DNA of 64,000 bases from Bradysia coprophila (GCF_014529535.1 NW_023503376.1:2017006-2081005); one strand, 5' to 3'; shown: positions 37,101 to 47,865, numbered from the stretch's first letter. Made by a program: numbers and translations. Notes: generated by a model not told the origin, from the sequence alone.

Positions 37101-38946
37101 ATGACGGCGATCTGTCTAATACTTCCACCACCCGCAAAACCGATCGCTAAACTAAAACAAACAATCATTTCAGATCAGTTTTCATTTTTACCGTTGGACT
37201 GATAGTTGTTAAAAGCTTTTGTTGTTTTACTGGTCTGGTCATGTACGCGCATTATGAAACATGTGATCCAATTACGACGAAAGCGGTCGAAAAAAATGAT
37301 CAGGTAAACAGCTAGAAATGAGCGTCTTAAGAATTTTTGTAAAGGATTTTATTGCCTGTCCCATGCGAAAGTAGACCATTACATGGTAGTTTGCACCCTG
37401 TGAAAATAACACATTACTTGCAAGAATAATTAAGGTGAATTTTACGAATCAATTTCTATGTGATAATCAACTTTTGCGTGAAAGTGGCAATTAACCAGAA
37501 TTTGGCTGCTGCCATTAAAATAATTAGTTCGGAGACAATCTTGTGATACACCAACGCACTTCAAGCAAAGGTGCTTCGAGTGACACCTGCCAAAGAGACA
37601 AAATTTTCCGGATTTTTTTTACAGTGCCAAAATTGGTTTGATACACCCGTTTCAGTACACTATTTAGAGTACCACTCATGGTTGGATAGCTCACTCGAGT
37701 GTTTGCTTTTACAACAAGACTGTTACCTCCATGTAATGAATTACTTTCGCAGCACACCATCTAATGTACTATTAAAACCCACTAACTTTAACTTCAATCA
37801 TTGCTGGCGATTGCAATTTAATTCATTTAACATGAGATATATTACGATACGATACGTAAACGTGTTTGAAACCCATGAACATCCATCACCGATTGCAATG
37901 GTGAAAGTTTAGTTTACCGGTCATTCCAGATTCTTCCTTATTATGTGGTTGAAGTGGCTGGTTCGGTGCCGGGAATTTCAGGATTATTTATCGCAGGAAT
38001 ATTTTCGGCCGCACTTTCAACAATGTCGGCAAGCTTAAATACAGTCGCTGGAACTATTTACGAAGACTTCTTAAAGCACAGGTATGTTTTACTCGTATTC
38101 AAATCTCTGTAGCTTTTACCGCAATTTAATCGTTTTTTCCCAGAAATCCGAATGCTTCGGAGAAAACGGCTAGCAATATTATGAAGGTACATGATCCAAT
38201 GCACATTGTGTTTGTTAATAATGTTGTTAACTCATCCCCTTATCTCTAGATTATTGTAGTCGTATTGGGATTGGTTGAGATGTGTCTCGTTTTCATAGTG
38301 GAAAAGTTAGGTCCTGTGTTTCTTGTTACACTCGCTTTAAATGGGACTACAACTGGAGCATTGCTTGGAATGTTTACGATGGGCATTATATTCAGGAAGG
38401 CAAACACGAAGGTAACATTGACCAAACGGACGTGCAGTCACACCTTCTGAACAATCTATTGTTTCAGGGGGTCTTATGGGGAACAGCAGCTTCGGTCCTT
38501 CTCCTTAGCGTCATAGTAGTTGGATCTTTTAGTGTACCAAGTAATAACTCAACTTTACCTTTACGAACCGACGGTTGTGATGAGGATCTAATCAATGGGT
38601 TGTAAGACCAATATTCGTTTACGGGGTAGGCTAGCCGATTATTATCGTGTTCGATGATTTTAGAAATATCACCACAACTGCAATGACAACGCATGACGAA
38701 GGATTTTGGTTGTTCCGAATCAGTTTTATGTATTTCTCTCTCATTGGGTTCATTACGGTGATCGTCGTCGGATATCCGGTGAGTCTACTTACAGCCGACG
38801 ATTCGATATTGGACGAGCGGCTTTTGACGCCATTTATGCGCAGCAAAGAATACAAAGAGAAAGCTAAGCTGACCGATAGACTGTTCGAAGCGGAATATGC
38901 ACAGATTGAACAAAAAGAATTTGAAATGAAAAATATGGAAAAATAA
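34118..38946 (+). CDS. Sodium/solute symporter, SLC5 family (SMCT/SMVT-like)
   Basis: Thirteen exons join in phase to 605 residues: 34118-34389, 34451-34541, 35479-35665, 35935-36013, 36082-36225, 36280-36345, 36407-36481, 37174-37303, 37930-38081, 38144-38186, 38250-38411, 38468-38601, 38664-38946. Family markers in order are the first membrane helix (DYVLFVGMLLLSSLIGIYYG), GGKTMHIVPIAMSLIAS, ISGSTLLGVPVEIY, the PVFHDLQLTSCYAYLEKRF loop, YTTIGGLKAVVMTDALQF, TTWVSNLGVSQSCIQKF, and GLFIAGIFSAALSTMSASLN in the Na+-binding helix. Insect members carry monocarboxylates, vitamins or related anions with Na+ at the plasma membrane; the substrate here is not predictable. The start is the first ATG; the upstream in-frame GTG is ignored. 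Exon 2 uses a pyrimidine-poor acceptor (GGTGATAG) required by conservation. Several introns contain MITEs. The stop overlaps an AATAAA. Confidence 0.9.
34687..34935. mobile_element. Repeat copy in symporter intron 2 (empty-site paralog of the 45-47 kb cluster)
   Basis: The segment CCATAGAGGTAGACTACCTA followed by GAGAGGAATTATGACCC, and later TTTTTACTGTCTGTACACGA, matches 45032-45051 plus 46727-46890. Here the junction GACTACCTAGAG is continuous, whereas at 45 kb a 1.67-kb element splits it. It is therefore a useful unoccupied reference site. No coding role. Confidence 0.65.
35270..35433. mobile_element. MITE with CAACGCACTTCAA ends (copy a)
   Basis: Ends TGACCAACGCACTTCAAA and TTGAAGTGCACTGTGGTGAC form imperfect TIRs. 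Shared internal motifs are GACAGCTGTCAAAT, TTTTTACAGTGT and CAGTACCCTATTTAGAGTAC. It lies in symporter intron 2. Sister copies are at 37548-37690 (intron 8) and 38978-39151 (just after the stop). Confidence 0.65.
36870..36993. repeat. MITE in symporter intron 7
   Basis: TGTGTTGGTCACACTG on the left and CAGTGTGACCAACACA on the right are perfect inverted repeats about 90 bp apart. No coding capacity. Confidence 0.65.
37548..37690. mobile_element. MITE with CAACGCACTTCAA ends (copy b)
   Basis: Contains CACCAACGCACTTCAAGC, TTTTTTACAGTGCCAAAAT and CAGTACACTATTTAGAGTAC, matching copies at 35270 and 38978. Located in symporter intron 8. The right terminus is more diverged. Confidence 0.55.
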
Positions 38947-38977
38947 AATTGAGAAAAGAAACCATTCCATGAAGTAG

Positions 38978-39151
38978 TTGGCTAACGCACTGCAAGAATG
39001 AGTGATCGTGGTGACAGCTGTCAAATAGAATACTATTTTTTATGAAAAAATTTTCAACATTTTTTACAGTGTCAAAATCTGTATATAACACTGTCAGTTC
39101 CAGTACTCTATTTAGAGTACCACTCAAGCTTGAAGCGCGTTGAGTTGGCCT
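38978..39151. mobile_element. MITE with CAACGCACTTCAA ends (copy c)
   Basis: GGCTAACGCACTGCAA and TTGAAGCGCGTTGAGTTGGCC form the ends, with GACAGCTGTCAAAT and CAGTACTCTATTTAGAGTAC inside. It begins about 30 bp after the symporter stop codon and so probably lies in its 3' UTR or just past it. Confidence 0.6.
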
Positions 39152-39529
39152 AAGAAAGCTTGCCCATTACTTAAGCCTAACTAGTATTAATGTGAATTTG
39201 CATTTGCTGGACAAAATACGAACCCTGAAGTTCAATGTCTGAAGAGGCAATTCGAAAACTTACAGCTGGATAACGGTTTTTGCTGTAGCGAATAAAACAA
39301 AATGAAATGTCAACGAAAATGATGAGGTTATACACGACATCTGCATGGTTAAATTGGGCGTTAAGTCCACTATTCAATTATGCCATCAGTTTTCCTGCAC
39401 TGCATACCCCCAAACGACCATTTGTCCAAACATTTTATTTCCACAAAAAAATGTACAAAAATTTTCATGCGATGTTATGGTTATGTTGGTGGAGTGTACG
39501 AGGTCCGTCTGTAGTATGGTTAAATTAGG

Positions 39530-39793
39530 CAAGGTTCTGAAAGAACAGGTTAAGACACATCTGAGTTAATCACGAAGGCAGTGACACACAAATTTTGACA
39601 AATAGGTGCTATTTATTGAACATACTCATAACAGATTGTTTGAAGTGTCAACTTGAAGAAAGAAAAAAGGTTTTTATCAAGTTGACATTTCAAACAATCT
39701 GTAATGAGTATGTTCAATAAATAGCACCTATTTGTCAAAATTTGTGTGTCAGCCGCCCTCGTGGGTGTCTTAACCTGTTCTTTCAGAACCTTG
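39530..39793. mobile_element. hAT-like foldback MITE, CAAGGTTCTGAAAGAACAGG ends
   Basis: The 264-bp element begins CAAGGTTCTGAAAGAACAGG and ends CCTGTTCTTTCAGAACCTTG. The arms stay paired through AAATTTTGACAAATAGGTGC and onward to a short AAGAAAGAAAAAAGG loop. The 8-bp flanks are AAATTAGG on the left and GAATTAGG on the right, a near-perfect duplication as expected of hAT elements. The larger element at 44989-47322 shares these termini. Confidence 0.75.
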
Positions 39794-39835
39794 GAATTAG
39801 GCGTTAAGTTATGTCAATTATGTCGTCGTGCAACG

Positions 39836-40752
39836 CAGGGCCTATCTTTGGAATTTTTTTGGAAATTTTTTCCAAAATTTCCAAAAACCGCGAACATTCA
39901 AAAACCGAATTTTTCCAAAATTTCTAACGGTTTGGCAACTCGTGAACTCAGCCTTGCGTTTTAGCTGACTCTCAATTATTTTGTTTGATTCTTGACACTA
40001 TCCGCTATCAGCTTTCAAATAAAGTCGATTAATTTGAAAGTTGAGAGAGTCAATAATTAAACAAAATCATTGAGAGCCAGCTATTCTTTATTCATTTAAA
40101 GTCGGCTTTATACAAGTGGACTATTAGTATTAATTGTACAATAGAAAAGTTAAGTTTACGTTAACAAAATAAAAATGTTGAGTCAAAATTAGAAAAAATA
40201 AGAAACAAACAAGAGACAGATTATCGCAGAAAGCTTGTCAAAAGAGGTAGAAATAGTTGATGTTAGGCTGGCACGATCATAGTTGAACGAATGAACCAAA
40301 AGTTGAGTCAGGTAGACGAAGCAGAGCGGTACGAAACTGAGCGTGTGGCAGAGTCGGATCGATCGAAGATGATGTGGCGTTGAACATTTTACAGGCGTTG
40401 TTGAATGGTGAATTAGTGACGCGACCATTCCGACAGCCTTTGATGTAAATAATTCCGTTGTTTTTGAGTGCTCTCGTTGTGAACGTTATTTGAGAACGAA
40501 GACTCGGCGAGTTGATTTTCCCGGTAAGCAGCGAATGAATAAACGAAACACATGCATTCACCCTTCGACGGATCAAAGTTTGCAGACCGAGACCGAGTTT
40601 GCTAAAACACAAGGCTGAGCTCAGAGTTGCCAAAGCCGTTCGAAATAATCGAAAAATTCGGTTTTTGAATGTTCGCAGTTTTTTGAATTTTTTGGCAATT
40701 TTTTGGGAAATTTTGGAAAAATATTCCAAAAAAAATCGAAAAATAGGCCCTG
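39836..40752. mobile_element. Foldback structure with CAGGGCCTAT ends around a LINE remnant
   Basis: CAGGGCCTATCTTTGG at the left and AAAAATAGGCCCTG at the right, with GTTCGCAGTTTTTTGAATTT and its inverse, make arms of about 125-155 bp. The termini match the small hAT-like element at 56961-57134. No target-site duplication is evident here, so rearrangement or two separate insertions are possible. The interior includes a shorter CTGACTCTCAATTATTTTG inverted repeat and a LINE fragment. Confidence 0.5.
40280..40610 (-). pseudogene. LINE (non-LTR retrotransposon) ORF2 C-terminal remnant
   Basis: The minus-strand translation contains LGLQTLIRRRVNACVSFIHS followed by LLTGKINSP, and ends RLPDSTFGSFVQL and a stop. 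The pattern LxxLxxRRxxAxxxFxxDLLTGxIDSPxLL is typical of the end of LINE reverse transcriptase ORFs (jockey/CR1/RTE-like groups). The rest of ORF2 is missing. A related fragment on the plus strand is near 48600-48675. Confidence 0.6.
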
Positions 40753-41816
40753 GATCAGGGAGCATACCAAATTTTTTTGTGAAGTGCGCCACAGGTTCAA
40801 AATCATTGTCGTCTCGGTCGATATAGAAGTTGATGTGAACGAAAGATCAAAACGAAATTAGACATTTATTAACGAAATACACACACACACATAGAAGTTT
40901 GACAGATAAATTTTCCATTGATGGAAGTCGTTCTTTCTTTTCAATTCGTTGCTCGCACGCGTAACTTACCAGTCTCGCGTCGTCGAATAAAAAAAACCTT
41001 TTTCTAGAGGAATTTATCCCTATAAATTTTCAATATATTTATTTATGAATTAAGTGTTTAAGCTGTTCGTTTATTGTCAGGTAAATAAACGCGTGATCGT
41101 CCGTAAAACATGTTTTTGTGTCATGGAAATTTAATTGATTTTTTTTTTGTACTCCTTCCTATATGTGAAACTTTCTCAGAATTCTGATGAATCTGATGTT
41201 TTCATTGATTGTTTCGATGGGATGTCGTCACGTTGAAAATGACAAAAGTGAATGCAATTTTCTTTATGGCTGACGCACTCAGCTAAATGGTGTCCCTAAA
41301 AGGAAGTGTACAAAGTGTGTCGATATTGTCTGAGCACATAACCTCACATTACACATTTCTTGATTCACTTGAACGCTATTTCGATCAGTTTTGTAATAGT
41401 GGCAAGTGCGAACTTTTTGTGAAATATAAAAAAAATTTTGATTGCTTCGTTCATCAAAAACGTTTCGAATCTGAAAGCATTCAAAGCAATACGAACACAA
41501 ATTCAGTTCATTGTTGTCATGCACCATCTATGACATTATAAATTGGAACGAATTGCATTCGTGTGATTCGTGTAAATTATGCATACCATACCAGTCTAAA
41601 TACGTTTTGCAATTTATATAGAAAACTTTGTTTATTTTATCGATCGAGGTATTACCCGAATGACTCTTGTTAGTGCAGAAAACGACGCGGTATTTTTTAT
41701 TGTGATGTGTCACTTTCGTTCATTGTTTTTTGTTCGACTGAATTACGTTTCGCTTGAAATTCCACAATTTAAATTTCCTTTCTCTTCTCGCATGATTTCA
41801 GTAAATTCCTATAGAA

Positions 41817-44116
41817 ATGCCTTCCGACGCAAAGAAACGTGATCAAGCTCGCAAGAAGGAGGCTCAGAAGAAGCGTAATCAAAAGATTATATCTGTGAAC
41901 GGCGGTTCGACTGATGCGTCCAAAACCAATGGAACCACAAACGGTCAACCGGTTGAATTGACCGAAGAAGGTTGGTGGAATGACATGCCGTGTGCCAAAG
42001 CACCTAGCAGGGTAATAGATGTTTTTACACGTCAAATAGAGTAGTATGTTGATACCAATAATACCATTAGCAGCAACCATTAAAGCTACTAATGGTATTA
42101 TTGGTATAAAAATACTGCTCTATTTGACGTGTAACAACATCTATTACCCTGCTAGGTGCTTTGCGTGTGCCGGTTTTAAATTTCAAATTTTTATTATTTT
42201 TTTCTTTGCAGAGCTCCTCTGTGCTAAGCTTGAAGAAGAAGCACGAATATCGGCTGAAGCCCGGTCATGTACGGGTACTTCGGCCGTACATCCCCGATCG
42301 CGTGATATCAAAATGTCCAATTTTGCTATAACCTTTTTCGGTTCCGAATTGCTGCAAGACACCACACTCGAATTGAATTGTGGTCGTCGTTATGGCTTAA
42401 TTGGATTGAATGGCTGCGGTAAATCGTCATTGTTGTCTGTTCTGGGCAATCGCGAAGTGCCGATACCCGAACACATTGACATTTTCCATTTGACGCGTGA
42501 GATTCCAGCTAGTACCAAATCGGCTTTACAATGCGTCATGGAAGTGGATGAAGAGCGATTGAAGCTGGAGAAAATGGCTGACGAATTGGCTACGCGTGAG
42601 GACGATGAGTCACAGGATCAGCTAATGGATATCTACGATCGCTTGGATGACATGGTACGGGCGCCATACACGTCGCGTAACCATTCTTTTTACTTTAATC
42701 ATATCCATCTTACAGAATGCCGATCAAGCGGAAATGAAGGCGGCCAGAATTTTGCACGGTTTGGGATTCACCAAAGAGATGCAACAGAAACAGGCCAAAG
42801 ACTTTTCGGGAGGTTGGCGAATGAGAATCGCTCTGTACGTACCAAATGGGCATTGTGTTCGATTTTGTACTCATTCTCTTTTCTTTGTTCACCCATCCAG
42901 GGCCAGAGCGTTATTCGTTAAGCCGCACCTGTTGCTGTTGGATGAACCGACCAATCATTTGGATTTGGATGCTTGTGTGTGGCTTGAAGACGAATTGAGC
43001 CAATACAAACGAATTTTGGTATTAATTTCGCATTCCCAGGATTTCCTGAATGGTGTCTGCACCAACATCATTCACATGAACAACAAGCGACTCAAATATT
43101 ATACGGGTAATTACGAAGCGTTCATGAAGACTCGCATGGAACTGCTGGAAAATCAAATGAAGCAGTACAACTGGGAACAAGATCAAATCGCCCACATGAA
43201 GAACTATATCGCGAGATTCGGCCACGGTTCGGCTAAGCTGGCTAGACAGGCACAGTCGAAGGAGAAAACTTTGGCGAAAATGGTGGCACAAGGCCTAACG
43301 GATAAGGTCGTCGATGATAAGACGTTGAATTTCAGCTTTCCATCATGTGGAACGATTCCACCTCCAGTTATTATGGTTCAGGTTCGTATAACAATGGTTA
43401 GTCCGCGGCAACCATGACGCTAATTTTCCTGATTTTCCTGACAGAATGTTAGCTTCCGATACAATGACACGACACCGTACATCTACAAAAACTTGGAATT
43501 CGGCATCGATTTGGATACTCGTCTGGCTCTGGTCGGACCGAATGGTGCCGGAAAATCCACACTGCTGAAGCTGTTGTACGGAGATTTGCAACCAACGTCC
43601 GGAATGATTCGGAAAAATTCCCATTTGCGCATTGCTCGCTACCATCAGCATTTGCACGAACTGTTGGACCTCGACGTCAGTCCGCTGGATTACATGATGA
43701 AAGCGTTCCCCGAGGTGAAGGAACGTGAAGATATGCGCAAAATCATCGGTCGTTACGGTCTAACCGGTCGACAACAGGTCTGTCCCATTCGACAGCTGAG
43801 CGATGGTCAACGGTGCCGAGTGGTGTTCGCTTGGCTGGCCTGGCAAACTCCACATTTATTGCTGTTCGACGAACCCACCAATCATTTGGATATGGAAACC
43901 ATCGATGCACTGGGCGAAGCTATAAGCGATTTTGATGGCGGTATGGTGTTGGTTAGCCACGATTTCCGGCTGATCAATCAAGTGGCGGAAGAGATTTGGA
44001 TTTGTGAGAATGAAACGGTTACGAAATGGAATGGCGGCATTTTGGATTACAAGGACCATTTGAAGAAGCGCATCATTAAAGATATAGAAAAGGCCGAAAA
44101 GGCGAAAAAGAAATAA
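41817..44116 (+). CDS. ABCF2: ATP-binding cassette subfamily F member 2
   Basis: Five coding exons, 41817-41970, 42212-42654, 42716-42834, 42901-43381 and 43445-44116, encode 622 residues, the normal length for ABCF2. The N-terminus [20 protein letters not shown] is the basic leader of the family. The first ATPase domain has Walker [10 protein letters not shown] (about 115), signature FSGGW and Walker [13 protein letters not shown]; the second has GPNGAGKST (about 430), LSDGQ (about 517) and [12 protein letters not shown] (about 538). H-loops LISHSQDF and LVSHDF are present. There are no membrane segments: ABCF proteins are soluble ATPases linked to ribosomes and translation. All key residues look intact. 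Exon 1 must end at GAAGAAG|GTTGGT because joining it to AGCTCCTCTGTG restores the conserved [14 protein letters not shown]; reading on would run into a MITE. An AATAAA lies at about 44532. Confidence 0.95.
41997..42163. mobile_element. 167-bp palindromic MITE in ABCF2 intron 1
   Basis: CAAAGCACCTAGCAGGGTAA at the left is exactly inverted at the right (TTACCCTGCTAGGTGCTTTG). The arms continue through ACACGTCAAATAGAG and ATACCAATAATACCATTAG, leaving a loop of about 15 bp. It starts 26 bp after the exon 1 donor and ends 48 bp before the exon 2 acceptor, filling most of the 241-bp intron. Confidence 0.8.
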
Positions 44117-44119
44117 AGA

Positions 44120-44660
44120 GATGCGAGATGGGTGGTGGTCGCCGTTGAGGACTGGTTCTTTAAACTATCTTCTTTGATCGACTCGTTTTTCTTTTAGGTA
44201 ATTTAAACGGAATTTTCCTTTGGCGAACTTATTTTCGGTCCAAAATTTTTAAATTTTTTTTTTCTATTTTCATTTCGATCAATCAAATACTAAATCCGAA
44301 TCCGCAACTGTTGAACAATTATCTCTCGGTGATTTCTTTTTTTTTTGGGTTTTTTTTTCTTTTTTTGTTTTTGGCTAAAAGATGACAAAATTACGGACAG
44401 AAAAATACAAAATCAATCCATCGATCGTTAAATGTTTCCAAACTTTAATCGTTAAAATCCTACTTATCGCTAGTGTAATTGGAAAAACAAAAATACAAAA
44501 AAACCGACTATAGCAAAATGAATGTAGTTACAATAAACAAAAACGTGTGATCTTAATAATTTATTTCCTAGGTCTCTGTTGTTTTTTTTAGGGCTTACAT
44601 ATTTTTTAGGAATTTACTTTAACTCACAATAACACTCTTTCAAGTGAATACAATATTATT
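44120..44660. other. ABCF2 3' UTR and flank
   Basis: T-rich sequence with a poly(T) run (about 44337-44369) and AATAAA at about 44532, a likely polyadenylation signal for ABCF2. No other gene is evident. Confidence 0.5.
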
Positions 44661-44661
44661 A

Positions 44662-44952
44662 TTATACTTTGAGCGACAAACAAAAAAAAATCATTTGTGT
44701 TTTACTCGTAGTTGGTATTTTCTCCTTAGCGTACAGTGCAGATAGAGAGTCAAGTAACTGTTTTGCAGCGTGATGATCACGAGGATGATCATCTTTCAGA
44801 ATGACGAAATGGTCGAAAATTTCTGGTCTACTCATTGTTTTCCGAATTTTCCTCACTTGGTAAGGGTACAGTGCCTCATATCCAGGGAATATTATTAGCA
44901 ATTTATCGAAATTAACAGAAGTAATAGGGAACGTCAGATTTTCTGAACAGAA
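44662..44952 (-). CDS. Possible C-terminal exon of an unrecognised protein
   Basis: A minus-strand frame ends with FPGYEALYPYQVRKIRKTMS, then ILKDDHPRDHHAAKQLLDSL and a stop at 44662. Its composition is protein-like (no simple repeats, charged and helical). It may start after the GTTCAG acceptor near 44953. To the right it abuts the hAT-like insertion at 44989. A diverged inverted copy of its 5' part (TTCAGAAAATCTGACGTTC) lies at about 47675. It could be the tail of a real gene or a captured or duplicated fragment; no domain is recognised. Confidence 0.3.
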   Translation of the reverse strand, partial: FCSENLTFPITSVNFDKLLIIFPGYEALYPYQVRKIRKTMSRPEIFDHFVILKDDHPRDHHAAKQLLDSLSALYAKEKIPTTSKTQMIFFCLSLKV

Positions 44953-44988
44953 AATCTTTTGGCTTGGAAACGGAAATGCAAACGGAAA

Positions 44989-47322
44989 CAAGGTGCTGAA
45001 AGAACAGGTTAAGACACGAAGGCGGGTGAAACCATAGAGGTAGACTACCTACAGCAGGCGTCCCACTTTTCCGAAATATCCGAAATGTCCGAAATTTTAC
45101 ACATTTGTCCGAAATTGTCCGAAATGTCCGAAATTTTCTTCAAGATCTGACCGAATTTAAATATTGAAACTTATAAAAGACTCTACAAAAAAAAATCGCC
45201 TGCGGCGCGCTTCATACATTTTTCAATTATAATTTCCGTGTACCAATTCTTTGTCTTAAAATTTATATCAACATAGATGAGGGAGTAAATTAATTTTACG
45301 TACATATGTACATATGTACAACCCTTTGAATTATTTGAATTAAGATTCGTCCATCAGTCAACAACAGTCATTCGCTAATTAAATAAGTGTTTTACTAAAA
45401 ACGATTTTGATTAAATCGTTACTGAATTTGTTAAGGGCAGATTCCGCCAATAACGGTCTGTTGAGTTACAATTTTTAAGACTGAAAACTCTAGTTTCAAG
45501 AAAAAATCGTAGTTTCAGGCATTAGACTGATCCTTCCTTTATTGCCTCAAAGTGTTAAAAATTTGATCTGAGGTAACTGGTCATACAAAACTATTGCAAT
45601 TGGCGGAGGTCTGCATTTTCAAACCCATATTCTACGGCGATCTCGTCTATCAAAATTTTTTTTCCGCCAACAACGGATTTGTTCCATAGTTTTTCACGCT
45701 CTATCGTGTCCAGCAATTTTTTTTTCGTTCACCATAGAAACTCAGGCGTCCGCTGATAGACGATTTTACAGATTTTAAAATTTACCATCAGCGAACCGGC
45801 GAGCCGCTCTTAACTTAAACTACTTTCATTTCACTCGTCACAATCCGAGCCTTCACATAGATATTGTAATAATCGATGAGATAGACACACTCTCCTGGTT
45901 TCTTCAGGATAACTTTAACTTCTGAAGGCAGTCAAATTCAAAAAACTCTGCATCCCATATTGACAAATTTTTAAAGATTTTTTATTCAGTAAGGGAACTA
46001 TCGATATTGTCGAATTTTTTAAGTTACTTGGAACTAAATAGAAAATTTGCCTGACTGTGGCGTATCGAGCTTCGAAAAGTAAAAATACGACTGATGTTTT
46101 GAAGGTCGGCGTATTAGGCATCTAGCATAAATTTGAAGTGCGAACAATAGTACATTACTAAACCAGTGTATAGTATGGCGTTTTACTTTACGAGCGAGGG
46201 AAAGGGTTTTAACTAGTGAGAGAAAGGCTACATTCCCTCACTAGTAGTAAAGTAAAATACGTTTCTAAGCATTAGTACAAAATTTTTGGAATTGGAGTCG
46301 TCTGCGGTAAAAAAGTATGTTGCCTGGAAGTTCAACTAGTTTTATATGAATAAAACCGTTCTAAAACTTTTTCTTTCTTTTTTAAATATTTTGAGCCAGG
46401 TTTCAGTTAATCCTCAAATTTAACAATACTTTTAGTAAAACATTTTTCAAGTCCTATATACCAGTTAATGATCAATTCATGTCACGCCAAAATATACTCC
46501 AAACAAATTTTTGAGTTTAGAATTTGTCACCAAATTCTGCTGATAAAAAACGTTGAAATTTGGTGAGGGAATGATTTTAAATTTCTCACAGACTATTCCT
46601 ATTGCGATTCTTTAGTGAAAACTGGAAAACATTTGTCCGAAATTTTTTCTGGAAATGTCCGAAATTTTATACAAATTGTCCGAAATGTCCGAATTTCGGA
46701 CAGGGCAAAATTTAGTGGGAGGCCTGACCTAGAGTAATTATGACCCGAATTGCTTCGCATTGCTTTATTTTGACGTTTTGGGTTCCTTTACTTTTGACAT
46801 TAAAGAGTCCCTTTTTACTGTCTGTACACGAAGCTGTCACTCATACATTCAAATATATGATTTTTCATTTTAATTTGTCAGTTTGTTCTATAGAGTGTTA
46901 TGATGGAAGAGAAGAAGATATTTTGACAAGTACCCCAAGGCAAGTTAAAATAAACTGGTCTTCTGTCCTCTCGCTCTCAACGTACCACGTTGAAAGAGAA
47001 GCAAATACTTTGACATGTACCCCAAGGCTAGTTATAATTAACTAGTCTGCGGTTTTCTCGCTCTGATCATAACAGTCTATTGAGAGGGTCCTTGGGCGAA
47101 ACACAAATTTTGACAATTTAGACGTGTTTTGTTAAACACACCTTTTTATAGATTGTATATGAAAAGAAAACTTGAAGAAAAAAAATTATTTTTATCAAGT
47201 TGACATTTCACACAACCTACAATGAGTGTGTTGAACAAAACCTGACTGAATTGTCGAAATTTGTGTTTTACCGCCTTCGTGACACACTCAGAATTGTCTC
47301 AACCTGTTCTTTCAGAACCTTG
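44989..47322. mobile_element. 2.33-kb hAT-like element with 8-bp TSD, carrying a nested insertion
   Basis: Starts CAAGGTGCTGAAAGAACAGG and ends CCTGTTCTTTCAGAACCTTG, the termini of the element at 39530. It is flanked by a perfect 8-bp duplication AACGGAAA (44981-44988 and 47323-47330). It contains a sequence also found in symporter intron 2, one unit of the repeat that forms the 55-57 kb satellite (about 46898-47085), and a nested element (45052-46726). No transposase is visible, so it is non-autonomous. Confidence 0.75.
45052..46726. mobile_element. Nested 1.67-kb DNA element, CAGCAGGCGTCCCAC ends
   Basis: Left end CAGCAGGCGTCCCAC and right end GTGGGAGGCCTG are imperfect TIRs. Subterminal tandem TGTCCGAAATGTCCGAAAT motifs occur in both ends in inverse orientation. 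It splits the site GACTACCTAGAG (continuous at 34.7 kb) with ACCTA present on both sides, a 5-bp duplication. No intact transposase frame; short frames inside look decayed. Confidence 0.7.
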
Positions 47323-47335
47323 AACGGAAAGGGCA

Positions 47336-47640
47336 AGTTTGACAGATTTACTGAAAAAAATTTTAATTAAACAAAATGCCGTTGTGTGGCGCATGATCTC
47401 AAGAGTCCAGTAAAACAATTGTTTTTTCAATCGGAGCCGAGCGACAAGCCTTTGAAAATGTGATGTTTGTATTGATGATATCAAAGTCTTGTCGTTCAAA
47501 ATATATTGGTCGGATGGAGAAAACAATTAGTTTACCGGACTCTTGAGATTATGCGCCACACAATGGCATTTTGTTTAATTAAAATCCTTGGAGTCAGAAT
47601 TTAATTCTGTTTTAGTGAATATGTCAAACTTGCCCTTTCC
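47336..47640. mobile_element. 305-bp MITE, GGAAAGGGCAAGTTTGAC ends
   Basis: GGAAAGGGCAAGTTTGAC at the left is perfectly inverted at the right (GTCAAACTTGCCCTTTCC). The arms continue with TTAATTAAACAAAATGCC and GGCGCATGATCTCAAGAGTC and their inverses. It lies about 15 bp after the end of the hAT-like element. Confidence 0.7.
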
Positions 47641-47865
47641 AATTGCGTTTGTGTTTTCATTTTGAATTTCTTTTCAGAAAATCTGACGTTCTCTAATATT
47701 TTCTTAAAATTTTGCTGAATTTCAGTAACTTTCGATAAGTTTCAATATAATGTAAAAAGAGAATGTCAAGAAGAGTGTTCACCCTTCGAGCTCAGTTAAA
47801 TTAACTGGTTTGTTCCTAGTTAACTGAACTTTTACGTACAAATTTTGACGCATCACCCATAGAGT

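Noticed and set aside
42000-42120. Extension of ABCF2 exon 1 into the palindromic sequence
   Set aside because: The conserved [14 protein letters not shown] only forms if exon 1 stops at 41970; the extra frame is MITE sequence in the intron.
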